Below are positions 18,351 through 27,723 of a stretch of 64,000 nucleotides of DNA, one piece after another. Every line of letters starts with the position of its first letter. The stretch's first letter is position 1. Below the pieces are notes generated by a model, which worked only from the letters and a program-made list of their open reading frames with translations, did not search any database and was not told the origin of the DNA. A program made the translations under genes and the position numbers. The stretch is from Arenibacter algicola (lineage in GTDB: Bacteria > Bacteroidota > Bacteroidia > Flavobacteriales > Flavobacteriaceae): positions 620,001 to 684,000 of the forward strand of contig NZ_JAHKPO010000014.1 of the NCBI RefSeq assembly GCF_018860365.1. The letters run 5' to 3'.

Positions 18351-20480
18351 TCATACTGGAATGGAATTAACTTTTTCACTTCTTTCCCAATTTCGATGCA
18401 ACGCAATTGCCTTGACAAATTCCGTAGGATTTGCATTGATACAGACCGCTTTATCCAAAAGGAAATCAATGGCATAGGTATTATTTAAAAATGATTCACC
18501 TTCATTATCGGCGGCAATAGGTTTGCAGTGCATAAGTGCCTCATTCACAAATTTTATAAATTTTGCATTTTTTGATATTACATCAGTTGATTGCTTTCCA
18601 CCTGGAATATATATAGCATCATAAAGTACACTTTCTGTGGTGGTAATGGAAGCATCTACTTGGTATTGTTGACCACTATCAGAGATTACATCCCCCCCAG
18701 TTGGCGCGATAATTTTGACTACAGCATTGCCACTTGTTAGGACTTCTTTCATTTCGTTATAATTATTGTTACTAAATCCGTCGGAGAGTAACACCGCTAC
18801 CTGTCTTGTAGCAATACTTTCAAATTTAGTGTTACCCTGGCTAAGCGCCGGCGATTCATTTAAGTAGAACTTTTTGGGTCCTGGTTGAAAATCATGGAAA
18901 TTCGCTTCCGGACTTATAGCTTGATTGATGGGACGTTCAATATCATTAGGAATTGATAATCCCAAATTTAAAGAAACCTTTTTAGCAAGATCATTATCTA
19001 TTTGATCAATCATCCAGAGCATTCTTTTTTGAATATGCTTATGCGTACATTTGCCTAGTTCAAAGGAATAGGCATCTATTACATGATTCTTCTCCCATTC
19101 TTTCAGGCTCCTGTAAAAAAGGGCTGGTTGGGAGAAAAAATCATTGAAACTTTCACTTCTTGACCTTATTTTTTTTCCATCAATGCGCTCTTCATAGGAC
19201 TGGAAAGCCCCCTCGGATATTTTACTAAGAAATGGACAACCTCCCCCCAAAGTATTTGGGAAATATGCGGTTTGCCCCTTGGGTATCTCCATTTGCATAT
19301 GTCCATCACGCTGGTTATTGTTGGATTTTGCCACAGGCATATTAATTGGAAGTTGGTGAAAATTAGGACTACCTAACCTAGATAATTGTGTATCGCGATA
19401 AGAAAACAAACGACCCTGTAATAAAGGATCATTAGTGAAATCAATTCCTGGAACAACATTTCCTGGCAGAAATGCCACCTGTTCGGTTTCCGCAAAGAAA
19501 TTATCAGGATTCTTGTTCAATGTCATTTTTCCAATGATCTTTACTGGAACCATTTCTTCCGGTACTAACTTGGTGGGGTCCAATATATCAAAATCATATT
19601 TGTGTTCATCATTCTCTGGAATGATCTGCAGACCGAGTTCCCATTGGGGAAATTGCCCGGATTCGATTGCTTCCCAAAGATCACGTCTATGGAAATCGGA
19701 ATCCGCACCGCTGATTTTAACCGCCTCGTCCCAAGTTACAGAATGGACCCCTAATAAAGGTTTCCAATGGAATTTCACAAAATGGGCTTCTCCTTTGTCA
19801 TTAATCAATCGAAAGGTATGTATGCCAAAGCCTTCCATCATTCGAAAACTTCTAGGAATGGCCCTATCGCTCATAAGCCAAATTTGATTATGTAACGTCT
19901 CTGGGGCTAGCGAAACGAAATCGTAAAAAGTATCGTGTGCCGATGCTGCCTGTGGAATTTCTTTATTTGGTTCGGGCTTAACGGAATGTATCAAGTCAGG
20001 AAATTTAATCGCATCTTGAATAAAAAATATTGGCATGTTATTTCCTACTAGATCCCATGTTCCTTCCTCGGTATAAAATTTTACTGCGAATCCACGGACA
20101 TCTCGTGCTAAGTCCGTTGAACCTTTGGAGCCGGCTACGGTTGAAAATCTCGCAAAAACAGGGGTTATGCGGTCTGTGTCAGTGAAAATACCGGCCCTCG
20201 AATACTCTGGTATGCTTTGATATAACTCAAAATAACCATGGGCACCACTGCCTCTCGCATGCACAATGCGTTCAGGAATCCGTTCGTGATCAAAACTATG
20301 TATTTTTTCACGTAGAATGAAGTCTTCCAATAAGGTTGATCCCCTATCCCCGGCTTTTAGGGAATTATTGGTGTCGTTTATTTTGACTCCTTGTCGCGTG
20401 GTTAAAGGTTCATTTGAAGAATCCTTTTTATATTGGTTTAATTGCTCTATTTTGGATGAGGTACTTTTCTTTTTTTCCAT
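18351..20480 (-). CDS. katE: Large-subunit catalase with C-terminal DJ-1/GATase-like domain (KatE/HPII type)
   Basis: Haem catalase (2 H2O2 to O2 and 2 H2O), cytosolic. 709 residues, typical of clade 2 large-subunit enzymes. ERIVHARGSGAHGYFE carries the distal His74, NNMPIFFIQDA the conserved Asn, and RLFSYRDTQLSRLG the proximal haem Tyr. The last about 150 residues (RQVAVLLSDGFSNNNY, YIPGGKQSTD, KPIAADNEG) form the flavodoxin/DJ-1-like domain found only in large catalases. The MgtC gene follows at 14 bp. It is the main peroxide-defence gene of the window. Confidence 0.96.
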   Translation of the reverse strand: MEKKKSTSSKIEQLNQYKKDSSNEPLTTRQGVKINDTNNSLKAGDRGSTLLEDFILREKIHSFDHERIPERIVHARGSGAHGYFELYQSIPEYSRAGIFTDTDRITPVFARFSTVAGSKGSTDLARDVRGFAVKFYTEEGTWDLVGNNMPIFFIQDAIKFPDLIHSVKPEPNKEIPQAASAHDTFYDFVSLAPETLHNQIWLMSDRAIPRSFRMMEGFGIHTFRLINDKGEAHFVKFHWKPLLGVHSVTWDEAVKISGADSDFHRRDLWEAIESGQFPQWELGLQIIPENDEHKYDFDILDPTKLVPEEMVPVKIIGKMTLNKNPDNFFAETEQVAFLPGNVVPGIDFTNDPLLQGRLFSYRDTQLSRLGSPNFHQLPINMPVAKSNNNQRDGHMQMEIPKGQTAYFPNTLGGGCPFLSKISEGAFQSYEERIDGKKIRSRSESFNDFFSQPALFYRSLKEWEKNHVIDAYSFELGKCTHKHIQKRMLWMIDQIDNDLAKKVSLNLGLSIPNDIERPINQAISPEANFHDFQPGPKKFYLNESPALSQGNTKFESIATRQVAVLLSDGFSNNNYNEMKEVLTSGNAVVKIIAPTGGDVISDSGQQYQVDASITTTESVLYDAIYIPGGKQSTDVISKNAKFIKFVNEALMHCKPIAADNEGESFLNNTYAIDFLLDKAVCINANPTEFVKAIALHRNWERSEKVNSIPV

Positions 20481-20619
20481 TTTATTTAAATTTTAAAACC
20501 ACATTAGTTATATAAAACTAGGAGTAAAACCTATTGTGAAGTAGCTCATTAAAATTATTTATTGCCCTTATAAATCCCAATCCACAATTCATCAGAATTA
20601 TAAACGCAGACCAAAAATG

Positions 20620-21825
20620 CTACCTTCCAAATCTATAGTACTGGGATAAGTCATGCATCGTACCTTTTAATAAATCGGATATAATTTTCATTCCAATTAC
20701 TGAAAAGGTAATTCCATTACCTCCGAAACCAAGTACGAAATAAGTGCTTTTAAAATCAGGATGTTCACCTATGTACGGTAAACCATCTTTAGTTTTACCA
20801 AATGTTCCAGCCCAAGCAAAATCTGTAATAATGTTAAATGAAGGAAATATTCGATTTATGTGACGATGTAGATGCTGTACTTTTGAATTAATCAACCCAT
20901 CACGTTTTTTACTAGTTATAAAGTCCACATCTCCCCCACCAATAAGAAATCGACCATCGTCTGTAGCTCTCATATAAATATATGGATCGGCCGAATTCCA
21001 AAATACTGTATCCTTCAATTTTTTTGTTCCTTTCTTATCTTGTTCCCCAACAAAGGCATAGGTTGAAACTAAATCGACAAATTTTTCTTTAATTATATTG
21101 GTGCTTTCAAAACCAGTGCAATAAATTAATTTCTTTGCCTGCAAACGATGTCCGGTTTCGGTATGGACCATGACACCACTTTTGTTGTATTTTACATGGT
21201 CTATGGCAGTTTTATCATATATGTCTAGGCCTTTTTGACAACTGTAATGCAATAAATCGTGTGTAAACCGGAAAGCATCCATACTTCCAGCCTGTTGTGA
21301 TAATATTCCACCAAAAGTATTTTCCATTCCAAATCTTTTGTTGATGGAGTCAGATGATATCCAGGTTACGGGTAAATTTAAATTTTGCCTTGCTTTAAAT
21401 TCACTTTTCAACCAGTCGACATCTTTTTTGTAGGCTGCATAAAACAGGGATTCTTTTTTTTTGAAACCACATCGTGACTTTATTTTCTTCGAAAGGTCTT
21501 CCAAAATATCGATGGCTTCATAACAGGCGAGATAATTTTGTTCAGCTGCTTTCTTTCCGATCATTTTTGAAAGCTCGTAAAGCGGAACATCTATTTCATA
21601 TTGCAATAAGGCTGTAGTAGCAGATGTACTGCCATGACCTACCTCGCGGTGGTCAATTATTACCGTATTATACCCATCTTGAATACATTGATAAGCCATA
21701 AGACTTCCCGTGATTCCCGCACCAATAATTATTATATCTGTTTCGATATCCGCTTTTACAGAGGGATATGAGTGTTTTATGCCATTTTTTATCAGCCAAA
21801 AAGGTTCGTTCGATCTTAGTTTCAT
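20620..21825 (-). CDS. FAD-dependent oxidoreductase of the DAO (glycine/D-amino acid oxidase) family
   Basis: 401-residue flavoprotein of the DAO superfamily (YgaF/PuuB/GlpO-like). The N-terminal dinucleotide fold is IIGAGITGS (residues 34-41), with GHGSTSATTALLQYEID next as in FAD-linked amine oxidases. The C-terminal GRFLIGGGD and GKTKDGLPYIGEHPDFKSTYFVLGFGGNG stretches contact FAD. The N-terminus EPFWLIKNGIKHSYPSV is typical of a subgroup that often carries a C-terminal Rieske domain, which is absent here. The substrate (amino acid or amine) is unknown. It may be transcribed with the catalase, 139 bp away. Confidence 0.85.
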   Translation of the reverse strand: MKLRSNEPFWLIKNGIKHSYPSVKADIETDIIIIGAGITGSLMAYQCIQDGYNTVIIDHREVGHGSTSATTALLQYEIDVPLYELSKMIGKKAAEQNYLACYEAIDILEDLSKKIKSRCGFKKKESLFYAAYKKDVDWLKSEFKARQNLNLPVTWISSDSINKRFGMENTFGGILSQQAGSMDAFRFTHDLLHYSCQKGLDIYDKTAIDHVKYNKSGVMVHTETGHRLQAKKLIYCTGFESTNIIKEKFVDLVSTYAFVGEQDKKGTKKLKDTVFWNSADPYIYMRATDDGRFLIGGGDVDFITSKKRDGLINSKVQHLHRHINRIFPSFNIITDFAWAGTFGKTKDGLPYIGEHPDFKSTYFVLGFGGNGITFSVIGMKIISDLLKGTMHDLSQYYRFGR

Positions 21826-22210
21826 TAAAAATTACTTTAAATTTTTGTCAATCAAAATTCCCTGCCATCAGAGTAAATAAATTTATTCATTTGTCTTGTC
21901 ATGCATTGTTCCTATTAAATTATTATTAACTCTTTCAAATGAACAGACGTGAACAGGAAACATTATCAAGGAAATGATAGTATATATCAAATCCCATAAA
22001 ATAATAACAGAAAACTTTTCATAATGAGATATATTTTAGTTACAAAAAATTTTATAACGAGTATTAGTCGGGGTCAGGTATTAGTGCAAAACTTAAACTT
22101 TTAATTAAGCTCACTTTTTTTGTTATCGTATCAATATTTTTCAAATGCTTAATATTTATTTGCTGAAGAACTCAATTGTAAAATATATATATAACTAAAA
22201 AGAGCAATAC
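21826..22210. other. Intergenic region, 385 bp
   Basis: Divergent AT-rich promoter region between the DAO-family gene and the SDR gene. No gene, RNA or strong hairpin seen. Confidence 0.45.
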
Positions 22211-23068
22211 ATGGAAAATATCAAAATAAAAAATCATGAAGAGCAGTCTCATCAACCAGGTCAACAATATTTAATGGATACGGAGCCTGTAACCATCCGA
22301 GACGATTATAAAGGTAGTAGCAAATTAAGTGGTAAAGTAGCTCTTATTACAGGAGGTGATAGCGGGATCGGCAGAAGTATTGCAGTGTACTTTGCCAAAG
22401 AAGGTGCGAATGTGTCTATTATATATTTAAACGAGGATCAGGATGCTCAGACCACAAAAAGTGCAGTGGAAGCAGAAGATCGAGAATGTTTGTTGATTAA
22501 AGGAGATGTAAGGGATGAAGAATTATGTAAGGCCGCTGTGCAACAAACCATTAGTAAGTTTGGTACTATTAATATAATAGTTAATAACGCGGCAATGCAG
22601 TTTCCTGAAGAATCTATTGAGAAAATAACGACAGAGAATCTGCATTTAACATTTGAAACAAATATTTATGCATTTTTCTATATCATCAAAGCAGCTCTTA
22701 AGTATTTAAAAAAGGATGATACAATAATTAACACTTCATCGGTCACTGCATATAGAGGGTCTGAACATTTAATAGATTATTCTAGCACTAAAGGTGCTAT
22801 ATCGGCTTTTACTCGCAGTTTATCCAAATCACTGGCCCACAAGGGTATCAGGGTTAATGCGGTGGCACCAGGCCCCATTTGGACTCCACTGATTCCGGCT
22901 ACGTTCAAAGGAGATGATTTGACAAATTTTGGTAAAGACGTACCGTTGGGTCGTCCTGGCCAGCCAGCTGAGGTGGGCCCTGCATATGTTTTTCTTGCTT
23001 CCAAAGATAGTAGCTATATGACTGGACAAGTCATGCACATTAACGGTGGAGAAATTATAGGCGGGTAA
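22211..23068 (+). CDS. SDR family oxidoreductase, general stress type (YghA/GSP39-like)
   Basis: NAD(P)(H)-dependent short-chain dehydrogenase, 285 residues. The about 40-residue N-terminal extension (HQPGQQYLMDTEPVTI) marks the YghA/general stress protein 39 branch. The cofactor motif is TGGDSGIG (47-54), NNAAMQ follows at about 125, and the catalytic set is Ser177, Tyr190 and Lys194 (DYSSTKG). VAPGPIWTPLIP and GQVMHINGG complete the family pattern. The substrate is probably an aldehyde or ketone, but the natural one is unknown. Confidence 0.93.
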   Translation: MENIKIKNHEEQSHQPGQQYLMDTEPVTIRDDYKGSSKLSGKVALITGGDSGIGRSIAVYFAKEGANVSIIYLNEDQDAQTTKSAVEAEDRECLLIKGDVRDEELCKAAVQQTISKFGTINIIVNNAAMQFPEESIEKITTENLHLTFETNIYAFFYIIKAALKYLKKDDTIINTSSVTAYRGSEHLIDYSSTKGAISAFTRSLSKSLAHKGIRVNAVAPGPIWTPLIPATFKGDDLTNFGKDVPLGRPGQPAEVGPAYVFLASKDSSYMTGQVMHINGGEIIGG

Positions 23069-23380
23069 GATTACCTTTATAATGACTTTCATATTATATC
23101 TTCCTTGGTTTTGATCGGCATTCAAAAAGTTTATTTGTAGAAATGAATTTTCAATTCTGATATCGACTAAAAATACTTTAACATTTTAAAATCGTTTAAT
23201 ATCGGAGTTATTTCTATTGGGTCAAAACTTATATTTTTAGAGATATTTCCAGTTGTTTCTGCATACTACATTAGAAGTACTTTAAAAATAAAGAAAGAAA
23301 AGGTCAATTATACCAGCGCGACGTAGAAAAACGAAATTGATGAATGAAATGCCTACGGTTGTAAATAAAATATCATAGTT
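23069..23380. other. Intergenic region, 312 bp
   Basis: Spacer between the SDR gene and the second receiver gene. AT-rich; nothing recognised. Confidence 0.4.
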
Positions 23381-23836
23381 ATGGAGAGGAGAGAGAAAAA
23401 TAAACCGGAGATATTTTCAATATATCTTGTTGATGATGATTTGGAAGATCAAGAAATTTTTATGGAAGCGATTTCCCAAATTGATACTTTAGTTGAGCTG
23501 AAAACTTTCGATAATGCAGATGAATTATTGTTATGTCTTAAGACCGATTCTTCTAACCCTGACGTAATATTCCTGGATCTCTACATGCCACGAAAAGACG
23601 GTGAAGAATGTTTAAAAGAAATACGCGATGACAATGGTTTGGATATGATACCTATTGTTGTATACTCTACAGAGTTTGATTTGGATCGAATAGAGCATTT
23701 GTTCAGTCTGGGGGCAAATAGGTATTTGCGCAAGCCTAATTCTTATGGATCTCTAATCGCTTCTCTCGACAGAACTATAGACTCAATAAAACGCAACACT
23801 TTAGGAGGAACAGCGATTATAAATATCATAGTATAA
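23381..23836 (+). CDS. Stand-alone response regulator, Rcp1-like (receiver 2)
   Basis: Single receiver domain of 151 residues. LVDDDLEDQEIF supplies the acidic pocket, VIFLDLYMPRKDG the predicted phospho-Asp66, VVYST the switch residue and RKPNSYG the conserved Lys. No output domain. Compared with receivers 1 and 3 the DDEDDR motif is weaker (DDDLEDQ). Its N-terminus (MERREKNKPEIFS) is charged and unique. It lies alone between the SDR gene and the DUF7218-like gene. Confidence 0.9.
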   Translation: MERREKNKPEIFSIYLVDDDLEDQEIFMEAISQIDTLVELKTFDNADELLLCLKTDSSNPDVIFLDLYMPRKDGEECLKEIRDDNGLDMIPIVVYSTEFDLDRIEHLFSLGANRYLRKPNSYGSLIASLDRTIDSIKRNTLGGTAIINIIV

Positions 23837-24005
23837 AATTTATTTTACCTTAAAATATACTGGAATATTAATGGTAAGACGAATATTTCCGGGACAGCGG
23901 TTTATACAATTTTTTTGATTTAAGGTTTTATATAAGCAATGATAATTTCACCTTTTTTATAGCTTCCAAATCAATATGATAATCAATTTATGATTAGTGG
24001 CTGTC

Positions 24006-24043
24006 AAAAAATAAAGGAAGTATATTAATTATATACCTCCTTT
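24006..24043 (-). terminator. Terminator of the DUF7218-like gene
   Basis: 13-bp stem with one mismatch (24013-24025 with 24031-24043), 5-base loop. On the minus strand it is followed by a T-rich tract (A-run at 24006-24011). It lies about 30 bp after the stop at 24075. Confidence 0.7.
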
Positions 24044-24074
24044 TACACACTTTCTTTTAATACAAATTTTACTT

Positions 24075-24314
24075 TCAATTGTTCCGAAGGGCATGGATCA
24101 ATTCCTCCTTGTTCATCTGAGATCTACCATCGATACCTACTCTCTTGGCCTGATTGTAAAGCTCCTGTTTGGTCCACTCCTCATAGCGTTTGGCCTTACC
24201 CCCTTTTTTACCTGAATCGGGTGTGTTGGCAATACGAGCGGATTTCTCCTTGCTGTAACCCTTATCTCGTAGCGCTTGGTATTTATCTTCGTCTTTAATT
24301 CTAGGATTGGGCAT
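24075..24314 (-). CDS. Small DUF7218/Rho N-terminal-like SAP-type protein
   Basis: A 79-residue basic protein. The first half (IKDEDKYQALRDKGYSKEKSARIANTP) matches the DUF7218 helical module. The second half (YEEWTKQELYNQAKRVGIDGRSQMNKEELIHALRN) is a SAP/Rho-N helix-extended-helix that may bind nucleic acid. Proteins of this kind are widespread with general stress genes (CsbD, DUF892) in bacteria; their function is not established. It has its own terminator. Confidence 0.82.
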   Translation of the reverse strand: MPNPRIKDEDKYQALRDKGYSKEKSARIANTPDSGKKGGKAKRYEEWTKQELYNQAKRVGIDGRSQMNKEELIHALRNN

Positions 24315-24680
24315 ATTATAATATTTTAAATTAATAATTCCTTTAATTAATTGTAGTCTAATTTCCCAAAGTCCAAATAAATAAGTTAACTCGATTATGC
24401 TAATAATTAATCCAGAAAAGAAGTTGTAAATATTTAATCAAGTAATATTTCATGTCTTGTTAGTGCAGGTCTACCTAATCATTTCCACCAATACATATAC
24501 TTCTCAAGATTTTAATAATCCTGGCTCTAGGTATTTAATGTTTAAAAGTCTCACAATAGGATAAACACTGAAACTATCAGTTAAAGTCAAAAAAATAATC
24601 TTTTGTAACAAAGAATTTATTTTCGACTCGCTAATTTTCCTAAAATTTCAATTGAGAAATATTTTAAAAATAATTAGAAT
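24315..24680. other. Intergenic region, 366 bp
   Basis: Divergent spacer between the DUF7218-like gene and the lipoprotein gene, with the promoters of both presumably inside. No additional gene seen. Confidence 0.4.
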
Positions 24681-25157
24681 ATGAACTTAAAAATGTATAT
24701 TATTAGCGTTGTAGTCTCTGGACTTTTTATAGCTTGTAAATCTGCGAATTTGGAGCAGTCTCAAAGTTCTAAGAAGAATTCAGTTTCAGAAAAAGAAATG
24801 AAACATGTTGAAAGGACCAATAAGGCCCCCGATGATACTCACTCCCAAATTATCCACTCTGTAATACAAAATACCAATGGGAATACTGGTGGCAACGCGA
24901 ATATTATTGGCGATAAAACTGATTTATCTGCACCTATGACATTTGATAATAACAAATTGTATCAAGATATAATGATGTCCAAAGATCAAATTCGCGAATT
25001 TGAGACTGCCATGGAAAGATTCAAAGAGAAACAAAGAAATTCACCAAATGGAGAAATGATGGGTACAATACCTTCTGAACGTGACAGGCAGTTGGGGAGG
25101 ATACTTTCTTCGGACCAATTAAAAAAATATGAAATATGGAAATCGAACAATCCATAA
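24681..25157 (+). CDS. Small lipoprotein, unknown function (paralogue of 5786-6220)
   Basis: A 158-residue predicted lipoprotein with leader and lipobox LFIACK. A polar linker rich in Asn, Ser and Thr follows, then a helical C-terminus of about 70 residues (MSKDQIREFETAMERF, QLGRILSSDQLKKYEIW). The C-terminus shares pattern and spacing with the lipoprotein at 5786-6220, so the two form a small paralogous family within the stress region. The role is unknown; envelope stress is a guess from the location. Confidence 0.75.
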   Translation: MNLKMYIISVVVSGLFIACKSANLEQSQSSKKNSVSEKEMKHVERTNKAPDDTHSQIIHSVIQNTNGNTGGNANIIGDKTDLSAPMTFDNNKLYQDIMMSKDQIREFETAMERFKEKQRNSPNGEMMGTIPSERDRQLGRILSSDQLKKYEIWKSNNP

Positions 25158-25312
25158 TGATTATATTTTCCAATGTTATAAATTGTCCCTGACAACCATT
25201 TAGCGAGTTGTCACACTGATGCCTTCGTCAAAATCTCCAAACTTAACACCTAGCTTTCAATACTATCTAAACTTTAAAGTGTTTAAAGTGGATAAACTCA
25301 TTATCTATACCT

Positions 25313-25786
25313 ATGACACATGAAAAATTTAATGTAGCAAATTACAAATTAAACCGGATTGCCCTTGTGGATGATGATCAGGACGACAGACTCCTATTCA
25401 AGGAAGCGTTTGAGGAATTGAAGATAAAGGCTGAACTTTTTTTGTTTAGTAATGGCCTTAATTTCATAGACCATTTGAGCAGCGGGATCAAGATGCTACC
25501 AGAACTATTATTTTTGGACCTGAATATGCCGGTAATGAATGGTTTGGAATGCTTAAAATATTTAAGAACGAATGCATCTTTCAAGGATATGTTTGTGGCT
25601 ATTTATTCCACTTCCACTGCAATAACAGATTTGGAATCTACTTCGAAATATGGAGCAAACATGTTTATTAAAAAGCCTAATAATTTTAGTGAACTCACAT
25701 ACATCATTAATAAATCCATATCAATTCATTTTCAACACGTTGTCTCGGGCAATAATCAGGGAGGCCAATTTCCCTTAATACTTTAA
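25313..25786 (+). CDS. Stand-alone response regulator, Rcp1-like (receiver 3)
   Basis: Single receiver domain, 157 residues, most like receiver 1: both share VDDDQDDR/ADDDEDDR, the -LFKEA-EELKIKAEL stretch, and GLECLKYLRTNASFKD against MQCLKEIRTNPSLND. The predicted phospho-acceptor is Asp69 in LLFLDLNMPVMNG; switch region IYSTST; Lys in KKPNNF. It has no output domain and is convergent with the second AraC gene. Confidence 0.9.
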   Translation: MTHEKFNVANYKLNRIALVDDDQDDRLLFKEAFEELKIKAELFLFSNGLNFIDHLSSGIKMLPELLFLDLNMPVMNGLECLKYLRTNASFKDMFVAIYSTSTAITDLESTSKYGANMFIKKPNNFSELTYIINKSISIHFQHVVSGNNQGGQFPLIL

Positions 25787-26106
25787 TCTGGTATATATTG
25801 ATCATAGTAGTGGATGGAAATACTTGGTGTGGAGTTTAAATTTACTGTAGAATTTTGGGAATGCACTTTACTCATATACTATTCTTAAGAGCCCCGTTGA
25901 AGATTATACAAAAATAAAATGTTGTTACGATTAATCTTCGCTTTCAAAGGAGACCATAATCGGTCCTTAATTCTACCGAAATAATTCAGCGAGCTACATA
26001 TCCCTTTTAGCCAATACTATTTTATTTACAGTAAAGTAACTTTAATTGCGCACACGTTTAAAGACTTTAAATTAAATCATTGTATTTGCTTGTATTTTTT
26101 GAACTC
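25787..26106. other. Intergenic region, 320 bp
   Basis: Convergent spacer between receiver 3 and the second AraC gene. I see no clear terminator and no small gene. Confidence 0.4.
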
Positions 26107-27129
26107 TTATTCAGGAATGGGGACAGTACTTTGTTGTACCTTATACTGTTTTGGACTGCACTTATATTTTTTCTTAAATATTTTGGAAAAATAACTTCGA
26201 CTGGTAAAACCAATACTATAAACCACTTGGGAAATGTTTAAATCTGTACTTTTTATAAGTTGTTCTGCATACTTAAGACGCACTTTTCTACTATAATCGT
26301 TAACCGTTGTTCCATACAATAATTTGAAACCATATTGCAATTTACTCGGTGAGAGACCTGTTTTGGAACAAAGTTGTGTAATGTTCAGTTGTCTATCGGG
26401 ATTATTCTTTATAAATTCTGAAATTTTCCGGATGGAATCTATCTCACTGGATCTCAGATTTCCTGCCAACTTGTGCTTTTTTATATCCTCCTCATGTTGC
26501 TGAACCGCGATAGCAAGCACTTCATAAACAAGCCCTTTTAAAAACAAATTCCGTATATAACTTCGATGCTTCATAACAGAAATTTGTTCGAGTTTTTCTG
26601 CTAATTTAAGATTGTAGGAACTAATGAATATATAATTTTTTTGGGATTGATTTTTCAACAAAGAATTTTGTAGCTGTGTTATCAAAGTAGTTCCATCTGA
26701 ATTATTCTGGCGACATTTATCTATTATAAATATGGAGCATTTAACATGCTTATCGCTGTCAAAAAATAAAATATTGCCACTATTAGGTTCATTTGTAAAA
26801 ATACCAGTTCTAAAATTTTCCAGAACCCTTTTTTGTATTTCGGTTTTAAAACTATGGGAAATATGACCTCTTGAACAATAAGCAATATAAAGTGGGGGAT
26901 TTTTTTGCCCGTAGTTTTGAATAGAAAAACTTTTTCGCAAGGTTAATTCGATTTCAAGGTGAGTTATACCATCTTTAAATGATCTTCCACAGAATCTTCC
27001 GTTTCCTAATTTGTTGTTAAAGCTCAAAACAAATTCGTTATTTTTAACCTTAAAATATTCACCAAAATATTGGCTTAGCTGATTAAATATATTTTGAGTG
27101 TCTGTTGACTGAATTGATATAGTTGCCAT
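26107..27129 (-). CDS. AraC-family transcriptional regulator (paralogue 2)
   Basis: A 340-residue regulator with exactly the same length and layout as the one at 15334-16356. The N-terminal domain is unassigned; the C-terminal AraC double helix-turn-helix reads NITQLCSKTGLSPSKLQYGFKLLYG, then ISQVVYSIGFTSRSYFSKIFKKKY and CSPKQY. Its divergent neighbour is receiver 4 (27724), as the first AraC gene is divergent to receiver 1. This supports duplication of an AraC-receiver module or independent recruitment of both gene types. Confidence 0.9.
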   Translation of the reverse strand: MATISIQSTDTQNIFNQLSQYFGEYFKVKNNEFVLSFNNKLGNGRFCGRSFKDGITHLEIELTLRKSFSIQNYGQKNPPLYIAYCSRGHISHSFKTEIQKRVLENFRTGIFTNEPNSGNILFFDSDKHVKCSIFIIDKCRQNNSDGTTLITQLQNSLLKNQSQKNYIFISSYNLKLAEKLEQISVMKHRSYIRNLFLKGLVYEVLAIAVQQHEEDIKKHKLAGNLRSSEIDSIRKISEFIKNNPDRQLNITQLCSKTGLSPSKLQYGFKLLYGTTVNDYSRKVRLKYAEQLIKSTDLNISQVVYSIGFTSRSYFSKIFKKKYKCSPKQYKVQQSTVPIPE

Positions 27130-27723
27130 ACTTTTTATTTTTATAGGTTATACTTAACTATGTTTCTTAATTAACTTTTATTTAAACCGTAAAACCTTAA
27201 TTGGTATAAAGTCCATCGGTCTTCCTATTAGATTATCCAAATTTCTGAAAAGAGATCAACGAAGTATTATATAATTCATAAATTCTATTATAGAATTTTT
27301 CGTTTTAACAGAAGATTATGGAATTACAATGACAGTATTAATTTAATTGATACTAAGCTGGTTAGCCCGTAATAAACACTGGGTAATCTTAATTCTAGTT
27401 AAAAGTCTACTTTTATGGTTATTCGGTTCTGGACTGATCAATTTATTTTAATTATGAGGTGTCCCCTCAATATATTTTAAGCTCAAATGAAATTTGTTTC
27501 TCAGTATTTTAAATTCCACTTTAATCTTTTAAGTCAAAATATTGATCATTTAGTGCATATGTGATTTAAGATAGTTTCTAATTTAACATTTCCAAAATAT
27601 TGCTTTATGGAGAAAATTTTTTATTCAACGAAGAGTCGATAATTAAATCTGTGGTATTTATTTACGAAACCCGGGTTCTATTTACCCACTTGATCGATCG
27701 ACTAGTCATTAATATATAATGTT
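27130..27723. other. Intergenic region, 594 bp, with a 10-bp palindrome at 27668
   Basis: Divergent AT-rich spacer between the second AraC gene and receiver 4. Near its right end lies AACCCGGGTT (27668-27677), a perfect palindrome and a GC-rich island in this DNA, followed by TGATCGATCGA (27691-27701). Both lie within 60 bp of the receiver start and could be regulator sites. No small gene seen. Confidence 0.4.
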
